Shown one piece after another: positions 53,596 through 62,499 of a stretch of 64,000 nt of DNA. A model generated the notes under the pieces. That model was not told the DNA's origin and did no database searches. It saw only the letters and a program-made list of their open reading frames with translations. Position 1 is the first letter of the stretch; each line of letters opens with the position of its first letter. The DNA is from Mycolicibacterium chlorophenolicum (GTDB taxonomy: Bacteria; Actinomycetota; Actinomycetes; Mycobacteriales; Mycobacteriaceae). The position numbers were made by a program, and so were the translations under genes. The stretch is taken from contig NZ_JYNL01000001.1 of NCBI RefSeq assembly GCF_001044235.1, positions 151,726-215,725 on the forward strand, written 5' to 3'.

Positions 53596-55216
53596 GCGCG
53601 ACCGTGGTCACCTCGGTCAGGTTTCCGTCGTCGGTGGGCTGCTCGAAGACCACCTCCGCGTGACGGCCCGTCGCGTTCAGCGAGGCGATGGTGTTGCCGA
53701 ACAGCGGTCCGCTCAGGTTGCGCCATGACACCGGCAGCTCCGGCGAGCCCGCGCGGCGCGCCCAGCGTCGGGTGAGCCGGGCCGCCGGTGCCGACCAGCC
53801 CAGCTTGAACGCGGGCTTGACGAAGGCCGGCACGTAGTTGTGCACCGGCGAGCAGACCAGCTGATGCACCCGCGTCGGCGTCGGCACGCCGAAATCGGCG
53901 CGCGCGGCGTAGCTGTGGTGGACGTCGCCGGACAGCACCGAGATCGTGGCCGGCCCCTGCGGCGACGACGCGGCGGCGGCGATGAGCTCTCCGAGCCGCA
54001 GGAACGACGCGAAGAACGCCGGCCAGTGCTCGAGATCGGCGGTCTGCCTGATCTTTTCGGCCAGCCGCCCGCGCAGCCCGTCGCGGCCGGCCGCGATCTC
54101 GTTGACGGTCTGCAGGTCGGCGAGCGCGGGTGGCAGCAGCCACGGCAGCGACGACCCGATGATCAGGTGGTCGACGCTGTCCAGGTCGTCACCGACCTGC
54201 TGCTCGACCCACGCGAACTCGCGGTTGCCCAGCATCTTCCGCTCACCGCCGTCGAGGATGCGGGCGTTGCGGGAGTCCACCATGACCAGTCGGCTGCGGC
54301 CCAGGTCCCAGCGGAAACTGAACCGCAGCCCCTTGTCGCCGTCGACCTCGCTGTCAGCGCGGTCGGCCAGCTCGGCGACCAGCGGCCAGCAGTCACCGTC
54401 GGTGGCGAGCACCTTCTGGTAGTCCTCGTCGGACTCGAGTTCGCTCGGGCTCAGATTGCCCAGGTGCTGGTACACCCAGTAGGAGCCCAGCCCGGCGCGG
54501 ATGCGGTCGCGCCACCACGGCTCGGCGTTGATGTCGGCCCGCCACGTCGCCGAGGTGTTCCAGTCGTCGCGGATGTCGTGGTCGTCGAAGATCATCGCGG
54601 TCGGCAACGTGGACAGGATCCACCGGATCTCCGGATCGCCCCAGGTGTGCCGGTACAGGCCCTCGTACTCGGAGAACGAGACCACCTCGTCGGGTGGACG
54701 GCGGTTGGCCGAGCGCCGTGACGACCGGCGGCCGGCCAGATGCCGGCGCGCCTCGGGGGTCAGTTCGTCGGCGTAGACCTGATCGCCGAGCAGCAACAGC
54801 GCATCCGGCCACTCGTCGACCGGCGACGACGTCAGCCGGGTGGCGTAGCAGTCGAGGGCGTCCAGGCCCAGCTTCTCGTCCAGCTTCGCGTCGCCGGTCT
54901 TGGGGTAGCGGCACGACCCGAAGATCACCTTGAGCCGGTCGGCCGTGCCTGGACCGCGGGTTCTGATGACGCTCGGCGGGAACGGCGTGTCCGCCTCCGG
55001 CCAGCACTTGATGCCGTCGACGTGCACCTCGTAGGCGGTGGAGGAGTCCGGGGTCAGACCGCTGACCGCAACCAGGGCGAAATGACAGCCCTGCACCTCG
55101 AACGTGCGGTTGCGGCAACCCAGCACCTCCACTTCCGCGGAGGTGTCGGTCTGCACCCACACCGTTGCGGTCGTGTCACCGACGTGGCGCAGCACCGGAC
55201 CGAGCAGAAGGGTCAC
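53567..55216 (-). CDS. PhoD-like alkaline phosphatase family protein
   Basis: 549 residues. A fibronectin-like N-terminal domain (1-100) precedes the metallophosphatase core: VIFGSCRYPKTG, LLLGDQVYADE, MIFDDHDIRDDWN (metal residues), HLIIGSSLPWLLP and VLSGDVHHSYAARADFG. It has no obvious signal peptide, unlike secreted PhoD, so it may be cytoplasmic or Tat-independent. The exact substrate (phosphomono- or diester) cannot be told. Confidence 0.88.
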   Translation of the reverse strand: MTLLLGPVLRHVGDTTATVWVQTDTSAEVEVLGCRNRTFEVQGCHFALVAVSGLTPDSSTAYEVHVDGIKCWPEADTPFPPSVIRTRGPGTADRLKVIFGSCRYPKTGDAKLDEKLGLDALDCYATRLTSSPVDEWPDALLLLGDQVYADELTPEARRHLAGRRSSRRSANRRPPDEVVSFSEYEGLYRHTWGDPEIRWILSTLPTAMIFDDHDIRDDWNTSATWRADINAEPWWRDRIRAGLGSYWVYQHLGNLSPSELESDEDYQKVLATDGDCWPLVAELADRADSEVDGDKGLRFSFRWDLGRSRLVMVDSRNARILDGGERKMLGNREFAWVEQQVGDDLDSVDHLIIGSSLPWLLPPALADLQTVNEIAAGRDGLRGRLAEKIRQTADLEHWPAFFASFLRLGELIAAAASSPQGPATISVLSGDVHHSYAARADFGVPTPTRVHQLVCSPVHNYVPAFVKPAFKLGWSAPAARLTRRWARRAGSPELPVSWRNLSGPLFGNTIASLNATGRHAEVVFEQPTDDGNLTEVTTVALSAPLPSGG

Positions 55217-55245
55217 CGTGACAGCCTAGAGGGGGCCCGCTGCGG

Positions 55246-56214
55246 TCACCGCCCCAGCTTCTTCTTGATCAGGTCGGTGACGATCCGGGTCGGTGGCACG
55301 GGACGGAACGCACGCGCCGCGGCGGTGAGCGCGTCGCGTGCCTGCACGCTCAGCTCGAGGTCCGCTGCGGCGACGTTGAACTCGAGTTGGGCGACGCTGG
55401 ACGCGCCGGGGATGGCGACGACGCCGGGCAGGGCGATCAGCCATGCCAGCGCGACCTGCGCCGGCTCGGCGCCGAGGTCGGCGGCCACATCGCGCAGGAT
55501 CTGCAGCAGCGGCTCGATGCGGCGCAGGTTCTCGGGCGCGAACAGGGGATTCACCGCCCGCACGCCGCCGGGCCGGTTGTGCTCGCCGTACTTGCCACCC
55601 AGCAGACCCTGCGCCAGTGGGCTGTAGGCGATGACGATCCGGTTCTCCCGTTCGGCGAACGGGACCAGATCGTCGAGCGCGTCGGGGTGGGCGAGCGAGA
55701 AGTGCACCTGATTGCTCACCACGGGCCGGCCCAGCGCGGCATCGGCTTTCCGCCAGCGCGCGAGCGAGTAGTTCGACACCCCGGCCGCGCCGATCAGTCC
55801 GCTGTCGAGCAGGTCGCGCATGCCGGGCATGATGACCGAATCGGGCACCACCGGGTTGGGCTGATGGATCTGGTAGAGCGGGATGCGGTCGAGCTGCAGC
55901 CGCTGCGCGCTGGCCCGGGCGCGCTGCTTGACCACCGCGGGGAACGGCGCCACCGGGAACACCTTGCTGGCGACGGCCACCTCGGAGCGTTGATCGCCGA
56001 GCGCCTCGGCGAGGATGCGCTCGCTGCGACCGAAGCCGTAGACCTCGGCGGTGTCGAACAGCGTCACCCCGAGGGCGAGGGCGCGGGAGACGATGTCGCG
56101 GGCCGCGCCCGCCGCGTACGTGTCGCCGTAGCCCCACTCCCGCGAGCCGAACTGCCAGGTCCCCAGGCCGATCCGGCTGACCCGTCCGACCCCGTCCACG
56201 TCGATGTATTTCAT
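55246..56214 (-). CDS. Aldo/keto reductase
   Basis: 322 residues. The AKR catalytic tetrad regions are present: LFDTAEVYGFGRSERILAEAL (Asp and Tyr), VAVASKVFPVAPF (Lys) and LYQIHQPNPVVPD (His). The C-terminal NADPH motif is VAIPGASSVAQLEFNVAAADLELS. It reduces carbonyl substrates; the specificity is unknown. It is 29 bases upstream of the PhoD-like gene on the same strand. Confidence 0.92.
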   Translation of the reverse strand: MKYIDVDGVGRVSRIGLGTWQFGSREWGYGDTYAAGAARDIVSRALALGVTLFDTAEVYGFGRSERILAEALGDQRSEVAVASKVFPVAPFPAVVKQRARASAQRLQLDRIPLYQIHQPNPVVPDSVIMPGMRDLLDSGLIGAAGVSNYSLARWRKADAALGRPVVSNQVHFSLAHPDALDDLVPFAERENRIVIAYSPLAQGLLGGKYGEHNRPGGVRAVNPLFAPENLRRIEPLLQILRDVAADLGAEPAQVALAWLIALPGVVAIPGASSVAQLEFNVAAADLELSVQARDALTAAARAFRPVPPTRIVTDLIKKKLGR

Positions 56215-56326
56215 GGCTCCACGGTAGGTGACACCGGCGCCGGCGAATCCTCCGCAGACGGCCGCATCCGAGGTCGGTGGTGGTAAATTTCCCCGCTACA
56301 GCACACCTTCGCGGAGGGGGGTCACC

Positions 56327-58825
56327 GTGGCCCGGTGTGACCGACCGCCCAAGCGATGGTCGACCTCGACGCTGTGCACGGGCGCGGCGCTGATCGGGAT
56401 CGGCCTGGGCCTGGCCGCCGGACCGGGCGTCGCCGCCGCCGCTCCCGCCGACTCCGCCGACACCACGGCCTCCGCGGACGCCGACACCGGCACCGCGCAC
56501 ACCGCCCCCGACACCGAACCGGCCTCCCGTCACGCTGCGGTCGCCGACACCGAACCTGCCGACACCGAGAGCCTCACCGAGACCGAGTCGCGCGAAACGT
56601 CGACGGCAGGCGGCCGTCACCGCCGTGCCGCCCGACACGTCGAGGCGCAGGCCGAGAAGGCCGACGCAGCCGCGACGCCGGACCGGCCCGCCATCGAACG
56701 ACCGGAGGCGCCCGAACCTCCCGAACCGGCGGCCGCCCGCACGACCGAGGCCGTCACCGTCGACACCCCGCCGGAACGGCCGACACTGCGCAGCGTGGTG
56801 AGCGCGCGGCCCGTGACGGTGAAGAGCATCGCCACCGACGTGCTGACGTGGTCCGGGCTGCGCCCGCTGCCCGACGGGCTGCCGCTGCCCAGCGCCCCGG
56901 TGTCGGCCCTGGTGCAGTCGCTGTGGCTGGGGGTGCGGCAGTCGCAGTACACCCTGCACAACCAGCGGCCGACCGCGGCGCCCACCACTTCCGGACCGGG
57001 CCCCGACGGCACCTTGCGCGGAAGCCTCAACGCCACCGACTACGACGACGCCTCCCTGACCTACAGCGTCAGCTCGGCCGGGGCCTACGGCACGGTGAGC
57101 ATCGACGCCGACGGCGGGTTCGTCTACACCCCGTTCGCCGGAAAGGTCGGTCGCGCAGACAGTTTCACGGTCACCGTCGACGACACCACCGGCAACCCGT
57201 TCCACGTCCACGGCCTGCTCGGGCTCCTCGGTGTGAACCGGCCGACCGAGGTCGTCATCGCCGTCCCCGCCGACGCCACCCTGGCCGCCGGCGCCGCGCC
57301 GCCCCGCCGCATCGACGGCCCGTTCACCGACCGGGTGGTCACCGATGCCGCGGCCGCGGCCGCGGTGATGAACGACGTCGCCGCGACGCTCGGCGCCGCC
57401 GCCGGCTTCGCCGACCCCGCGGCCATCTCCACCGTGACGGCCGGAACCGGAGACACTGCCGAGACCTTTTACCGCTATACCGAGACCGTCGGCGGAATCC
57501 CCGTCGTCGGCAGCGACGTGATCCTGGTGACCGACGCGAGCGGCACGGTGACCGGACTGTTCAACAACTACCGGGGCGTGTCAGCGGCTTTCGACGTGAC
57601 ACCTGACGCCCGGATGGACGGCAACGCCGAGATCGCGGCGATCGCCCGCCCGCGCGCGACGTTCACCAAGCAACTGGTCATCTACGCCCCCGACGACCAG
57701 ACGGCCCCCAGCCTCGCGTGGCGTGTCGTCGGGTCCGCGCCGCACTCCCTGTTCTACCGGCCGGGGACCACCTGGCTCGTCGGCGCCGAGGGCGCGCAGA
57801 CGGCGACGGTGCTCGTCAGCGTCCCCAACGCCGTGCCGCTGACAGCCGTGACCTCCGCCAAGGACTGGAGCGGCAGGACGCGCCTCATCACCGTCGACGT
57901 CCGCACGACGTCCTGGTTCACCACCTATCGTCTGATCGACGCCGGCCGCGACATCACCACGTACAAGACGTCGTACCCGTTCTTCGGTCTGGGCGGCGGC
58001 GTGCTGCCGGGGACCGTGGTCAAACGCGGCCTGCTGGGCTGGAACACCGGCGGCGTATCCGCCCACGCCAACACCGCGCTGGTCTACGACTATTACCGGG
58101 ATGTGTTGGGCCGCACGTCTTTCGACGGCAACGGCGCGCCCGTCGACGTCAGCATCCTGTACAACCCGCAGAAGTCGGCCGGCGGCTACGCCAACGCCTT
58201 CTGGGATCCGGGCCGCGAGCAGCTCGCCTTCGGCGACAGCGGCCACCTCGAGGCCGCCGTCGACGTCATCGGCCACGAATTCACCCACGCGGTGATCAGC
58301 TTCGTCGTGGGCGGGCCATCGGGCGGTTCGGTACTCGACTACGGGGAGTCGGGCGCTCTCAACGAGGCGATGGCCGACATCATGGGCATGCTGATCGAGA
58401 ACAAGTCCGGAACGCAGCGCTGGCTGCTCGGGGAGGACTCCCAGCTCGGGGCCGTGCGCAACCTCGCCGATCCCACGTCGATCAGTACGTCGATGGGCCC
58501 CTACCGCGACACGTACGCGAGCCGCTACAAAGGGCTGGGCGACGACGCCGGAGAGCACGTCAACAGCACGATCTTCAGCCATGCGGCGTACCTGATGATG
58601 ACCGACCCTGCGACGGCGGGTATCTCGAACGACATGTGGGCCACGGTCTTCTATCACGCGCTGTACCGGCTCAGCACCGATTCGGTCTTCACCGACGGGC
58701 GAGCCGCGGTGCTCAGCGCGGCGCGTGCCCTCGGCCTGACCGCCGCGCAGCAGAGCGCGATCGGCAATGCCTTCGACACCGTCGGAATCCCCGGTGACGC
58801 AACGTCATCGGTCGTCGCCGCCTGA
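56327..58825 (+). CDS. Secreted M4 (thermolysin-family) metallopeptidase
   Basis: 832 residues from GTG 56327, with GGAGGGGGG upstream; an earlier in-frame start overlaps the divergent promoter. Signal peptide ends near residue 42 (GVAAAAPAD). An acidic Thr/Glu/Asp linker (45-150) and a mycobacterial QSLWLGVRQSQYTLHNQRPTA lead-in precede a VCBS/cadherin-like module (GTLRGSLNATDYDDASLTY, FVYTPFAGKVGRADSF). A PepSY-like pro-region follows, then the catalytic domain with HEFTHAV and NEAMADIMG (zinc His, His, Glu). It digests extracellular protein. The 3' end overlaps the hydrolase gene by 21 nt. Confidence 0.92.
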   Translation: MARCDRPPKRWSTSTLCTGAALIGIGLGLAAGPGVAAAAPADSADTTASADADTGTAHTAPDTEPASRHAAVADTEPADTESLTETESRETSTAGGRHRRAARHVEAQAEKADAAATPDRPAIERPEAPEPPEPAAARTTEAVTVDTPPERPTLRSVVSARPVTVKSIATDVLTWSGLRPLPDGLPLPSAPVSALVQSLWLGVRQSQYTLHNQRPTAAPTTSGPGPDGTLRGSLNATDYDDASLTYSVSSAGAYGTVSIDADGGFVYTPFAGKVGRADSFTVTVDDTTGNPFHVHGLLGLLGVNRPTEVVIAVPADATLAAGAAPPRRIDGPFTDRVVTDAAAAAAVMNDVAATLGAAAGFADPAAISTVTAGTGDTAETFYRYTETVGGIPVVGSDVILVTDASGTVTGLFNNYRGVSAAFDVTPDARMDGNAEIAAIARPRATFTKQLVIYAPDDQTAPSLAWRVVGSAPHSLFYRPGTTWLVGAEGAQTATVLVSVPNAVPLTAVTSAKDWSGRTRLITVDVRTTSWFTTYRLIDAGRDITTYKTSYPFFGLGGGVLPGTVVKRGLLGWNTGGVSAHANTALVYDYYRDVLGRTSFDGNGAPVDVSILYNPQKSAGGYANAFWDPGREQLAFGDSGHLEAAVDVIGHEFTHAVISFVVGGPSGGSVLDYGESGALNEAMADIMGMLIENKSGTQRWLLGEDSQLGAVRNLADPTSISTSMGPYRDTYASRYKGLGDDAGEHVNSTIFSHAAYLMMTDPATAGISNDMWATVFYHALYRLSTDSVFTDGRAAVLSAARALGLTAAQQSAIGNAFDTVGIPGDATSSVVAA

Positions 58826-59803
58826 TTGATCCACCAGCACCGCCCCGTCGGGTCGGTCGCCGATGGTCTGCAGGTCGACCGGGCCGTCGGCCATCGTCAA
58901 CCGGATGATCTGCGCGAGCTCGGCCGGTGCGTCGCACTGCAGGTAGTGGTCGGCGCCCGGCACCACCCAGTAGCGGTTGCGGCCCGGCTTGGATCGCAGG
59001 TAGGTCTGCCAGACGTGGTTGGCGACCCGCAGCGGAGCGACGCTGTCGTGCAGCCCCCAGATGAGGGTGGTGTCGACGCCGATGCCCGAGAGCCGCTGCA
59101 GCCACCCGGTCTCGTCGGCGGCGCGTTCGTGCAGATAGCGGACGGTGTCGGGAAGCACCGCGATCCCGTCATTGTGTGCGAAACAGCGTGCCAGTGCGGC
59201 GATCTCGGGATCCTGTAGATCACGGCGGGGCAGGAACGTGGCGGCGCCCAGTCCGGCCGCCAACATCTGCGGGGTGGTCGCCGCCGCCGTGGCGCGGCCG
59301 GTCGCGTCGTCGAGCAGCGCGACCTGGAACGCGGTCAGATTCGCCAGCGGGAGGTAGATGTTGGCGTTGGTCAGGAACAGCTCTCGCGGGAGCGCGGCGT
59401 CGGCGAGGTCGGCGAGCATGGCGAGCGTGATCATGCCGACGCTGCTGCCCCGGTCGTGGGTGATCATCCGGTACTCGCCCAGTTGCCACACCTCGGTGAT
59501 CGCGTGCAACAGCAACCGCGCGTCGTCGTAGAGCGAGTAGACGTAGGGCGCCCGGGGCTTGTCCGACAGCCCGTACCCCGGGAAATCCAGCGTGTGGATC
59601 TCGACGTCGGCGGCCAGTTCGTCCGCCAGTGCGCGGAAGTCGATGCTCGCGGTGGGGAATCCGTGCACGCACACCAGCGGTGGGGCGCCCGGCGTCCCGC
59701 AGCGACGGGTGAACACGTCGACCGCGCGCCCGCCGTTGGCGGGCGTGGTCGACGCCCAGGTGAAAGTCGTTCCCGCTCGTTGCCATTCGTCGAAGACGTC
59801 CAC
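58805..59803 (-). CDS. Alpha/beta hydrolase (dehalogenase/epoxide-hydrolase-like)
   Basis: 332 residues. The oxyanion motif is HGFPTASIDF near residue 45. The nucleophile elbow reads ITHDRGSSVG, with Asp in the nucleophile position, as in haloalkane dehalogenases and epoxide hydrolases rather than serine esterases. The catalytic His is in PGADHYLQCDAP. LDFPGYGLSDKP is typical of the family. The substrate is unknown. It is divergent from azlC. Confidence 0.87.
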   Translation of the reverse strand: MDVFDEWQRAGTTFTWASTTPANGGRAVDVFTRRCGTPGAPPLVCVHGFPTASIDFRALADELAADVEIHTLDFPGYGLSDKPRAPYVYSLYDDARLLLHAITEVWQLGEYRMITHDRGSSVGMITLAMLADLADAALPRELFLTNANIYLPLANLTAFQVALLDDATGRATAAATTPQMLAAGLGAATFLPRRDLQDPEIAALARCFAHNDGIAVLPDTVRYLHERAADETGWLQRLSGIGVDTTLIWGLHDSVAPLRVANHVWQTYLRSKPGRNRYWVVPGADHYLQCDAPAELAQIIRLTMADGPVDLQTIGDRPDGAVLVDQSGGDDR

Positions 59804-59852
59804 GCGTGAAAAGCTAGCGTGTCAGAGGCTGATCGGAGGAGGTGTTCGGACG

Positions 59853-60512
59853 ATGCGGCGCGTGCTCGCCCTGGTCGCCCCGCTCGGGCTCGCGTTCATC
59901 CCGCTGGGCATGGCGCTGGGTTTCCTGGTGGTGCACGCCGGGTTGGCGTGGTGGTGGGCGCCGGTGTTCGCCGGGGTGATCTACGCCGGATCGCTGGAGT
60001 TCCTGATGGTGGCGCTGGTGGCGGGCGCGGCCCCGGTGGCGACCGTCGCGGTCACCTCGATGGTGGTGAATTCACGGCACATCTTCTATGCGCTGTCCTT
60101 CCCGCTGCACCGCGTGACCGGTCTGCCGGCGAAGCTCTACAGCACGTACACGCTGTCCGACGAGGCGTACGCCGTCGCCGTCAGCCCGGAGGCGCAGGGC
60201 TGGACCACCCGCCCGATCCTGTTCATGCAGTTGACGTTTCACCTGCTGTGGGTGACCGGTGCGGGACTGGGCGGGCTGGTGGGGGAGGCGCTGCCGATCG
60301 ACCGGCTCGTCGGCCTGGACTTCGCGCTGACCGCCCTGTTCATCGTGTTGGGCATCGAGGCGTACCGGCAGCGGCCGGACCGGCTCACCGCGGCGATCGC
60401 CGTGGCCTGCGCCGTCGGCGCGTGGCTGGTGGTTCCCGGCCAGATGCTGGTGTGTGCGTTCGCGGCGTTCACCGCCATGCTCTTGCTGCGGCGACGGACC
60501 CGCCATGCCTGA
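59853..60512 (+). CDS. azlC: AzlC-family branched-chain amino acid exporter
   Basis: 219 residues from ATG 59853, with GGAGGAGG upstream. Helices with the family motifs IPLGMALGFLVVHAGLAWWW, GVIYAGSLEFLMVAL and VNSRHIFYALSFP. With AzlD it forms the two-component exporter of branched-chain amino acids (BrnFE-like). It overlaps azlD by 8 nt. Confidence 0.9.
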   Translation: MRRVLALVAPLGLAFIPLGMALGFLVVHAGLAWWWAPVFAGVIYAGSLEFLMVALVAGAAPVATVAVTSMVVNSRHIFYALSFPLHRVTGLPAKLYSTYTLSDEAYAVAVSPEAQGWTTRPILFMQLTFHLLWVTGAGLGGLVGEALPIDRLVGLDFALTALFIVLGIEAYRQRPDRLTAAIAVACAVGAWLVVPGQMLVCAFAAFTAMLLLRRRTRHA

Positions 60513-60834
60513 CACCGGTTACATCGCCCTGCTGGTGGTGGTCAGCGCGGCGGTCACCTGGGCGCTGCGCGCGTTGCCGTTCGCGGTGCTGGCCCCCATG
60601 CGGGACAGCGCCGTCGTGCGCTACCTCAGCGTGCACATGCCCGTCGGCGTGATGGCGATGCTGGCGATCTACTCGGTGACGACGGTTGTGGGGGACACCG
60701 CGCTGCAACTGCTGTGGCTGGCGGTGGCGGTCGCGGTGACGGCGGGTCTGCAGCTCTGGCGCGGACGGGCGCTGCTGAGCATCCTCGCCGGTACGGCCTG
60801 CTACGTGACGTTGATGACGGCGTGGGGCGGCTGA
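60505..60834 (+). CDS. azlD: AzlD-family small subunit
   Basis: 109 residues from ATG 60505. Four helices; VTWALRALPFAVLAPMRDS and VHMPVGVMAMLAIYSV are the AzlD pattern. Partner of AzlC; coupled by overlap. It is convergent with a TetR gene one base away. Confidence 0.9.
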   Translation: MPDTGYIALLVVVSAAVTWALRALPFAVLAPMRDSAVVRYLSVHMPVGVMAMLAIYSVTTVVGDTALQLLWLAVAVAVTAGLQLWRGRALLSILAGTACYVTLMTAWGG

Positions 60835-60835
60835 G

Positions 60836-61459
60836 TCAGTCCGCGCCCTGCAGGTAGGCCACCAGCGCGTTGGTCAGCCCGCGGCGTGCGACGTCCAGAT
60901 CGGCGTACGAGCCGAGTTGGCGTTCGGAGACCAGCCCGCGCATCGCCCCGGGGATCAGCGTGGCGACCTCGCGGACGCGCTCGGGGTCGACGTCCAGGCC
61001 CGCGAACGCGTCGTGACAGATCGCCAGCCACGACTGCCCCCAGGAGTACAGCTCGGCCGCGGTCTGCGGGTACAGCCGCTCCAACTCCGCGTGATCGCGG
61101 GGGAGCGCGGCGCGCAGGTTCTCGATCGCGCGCGAATCCGGTTCTGCCAGGCCGTCGTACAGCGTGTCGATGATGGCGGCGACGCGGTCGCGCAACGACG
61201 CGTCGGAGTCGGCGGGGGTGAACACATGCGCCCGGCGCTCGGCGGTGCGGTGCAGCACCGCGGCCCAGAATCCGTCGGCGTCGCCGAACTGGTACTGCAC
61301 GGCGCCCCACGTCGCACCGATGTCCTTGGCGATGCGATTGGCCGACACGGACCCCGGATCGCCCGAGGCCAACGACCGCAGGGCCGCTTCCAGCATGTTC
61401 TCGCGCGTGGCCTGACCGCGCCGGTTGGGGCGCCGTGCGGGGGCTGCTACGTCGGCCAT
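60836..61459 (-). CDS. TetR-family transcriptional regulator
   Basis: 207 residues. Helix-turn-helix in residues 15-65 (TRENMLEAALRSLASGDPGSVSANRIAKDIGATWGAVQYQFGDADGF). The ligand domain is helical, without a recognised effector site. It is divergent from the Rieske oxygenase gene with a 47-bp gap and likely controls it. Confidence 0.88.
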   Translation of the reverse strand: MADVAAPARRPNRRGQATRENMLEAALRSLASGDPGSVSANRIAKDIGATWGAVQYQFGDADGFWAAVLHRTAERRAHVFTPADSDASLRDRVAAIIDTLYDGLAEPDSRAIENLRAALPRDHAELERLYPQTAAELYSWGQSWLAICHDAFAGLDVDPERVREVATLIPGAMRGLVSERQLGSYADLDVARRGLTNALVAYLQGAD

Positions 61460-61506
61460 GGTCAGAGGGTACCGAAAGTTTCATTGAGTGTTCTATGATC
61501 CGACGC

Positions 61507-62499
61507 ATGGCCCCACCGCCCCTGTCGATGAGACCGACCGGCTGGTTCCAGGTCGCGTGGTCCGACGAGATCGGCGTCGGCGCCGTGCACACGATGAAGT
61601 ACTTCGGCCGCGAGATGGTGGCCTGGCGTGCCGAGTCGGGGCGGCTCACCGTGATGGACGCCTACTGCGAACACCTGGGCGCCCACCTCGGTTTCGGGGG
61701 CACGGTGCACGGCGAGGTCCTGCAGTGCCCGTTCCACGGGTGGCAGTGGAATCAGCAGGGCCGCAACGTGTGTATCCCCTACGAGGACAGGCCCAACCGG
61801 GGGCGGCGGATCACCACCTATCCGGTGGTCGAGCGCAACGAGTCGGTGTACGTCTGGCACGACGTCGAGGGCCGCGAACCGTTCTTCGAGGCCCCGGACG
61901 TGTTCGCCGGCTTCGGCGACGGCAGCAGCGCCGGCGACTACTACCCGCAGCAGCGGCTGTTCGAGCCGGGCCTGGAGATGCACCCGCAGTACGTGCTCGA
62001 AAACGGCGTCGACGTCGAGCATTTCCGGTACGTCCACCACACCCCGATCAGCCCGGTCTTCACCCGGCACGACTTCGACGCCCCCGTGGCGTTCGTCGAT
62101 TTCACGATCACGTTCACCGGCGATGACGGCCAGCGCATCGAGGATGTCGGCAGCGGTGTCGAGGCCATCAACGGTGGACTGGGCATCGCGGTCACCAAGA
62201 GCTGGGGGATGATCGACAACCGCACGATCTCGGCGATCACCCCCGTCGACGAGGCCACCTCCGATGTGCGGTTCATGGTCTACATCGGCCGCACTCCCGG
62301 CAAAGACACCGAGAAGGCCCGGGTCCGGGCCGACGAGTTCGGCATCGAGGTCATCCGGCAGTTCCGCCAGGACATCCACATCTGGTCGCACCAGCGCTAC
62401 TCCGATCCGCCGGCGCTGGCCGGTTCGGAGCTGGCCGGCTTCACCGCAATCCGCCAGTGGGCGAAGCAGTTCTATCCGGAGCAGAAAGGCAATCGATGA
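61507..62499 (+). CDS. Rieske-type oxygenase (KshA-like)
   Basis: 330 residues from ATG 61507 (ATG 61495 is equally possible). The Rieske [2Fe-2S] cluster residues are in CEHLGAHLG and CPFHGWQW; the non-heme iron motif is ENGVDVEHFRYVHH with the Asp-His-His facial triad. Layout matches the oxygenase component of 3-ketosteroid 9-alpha-hydroxylase-like enzymes, so sterol or aromatic substrates are plausible. The reductase partner is not nearby. It is coupled to the next gene (ATGA overlap). Confidence 0.9.
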   Translation: MAPPPLSMRPTGWFQVAWSDEIGVGAVHTMKYFGREMVAWRAESGRLTVMDAYCEHLGAHLGFGGTVHGEVLQCPFHGWQWNQQGRNVCIPYEDRPNRGRRITTYPVVERNESVYVWHDVEGREPFFEAPDVFAGFGDGSSAGDYYPQQRLFEPGLEMHPQYVLENGVDVEHFRYVHHTPISPVFTRHDFDAPVAFVDFTITFTGDDGQRIEDVGSGVEAINGGLGIAVTKSWGMIDNRTISAITPVDEATSDVRFMVYIGRTPGKDTEKARVRADEFGIEVIRQFRQDIHIWSHQRYSDPPALAGSELAGFTAIRQWAKQFYPEQKGNR

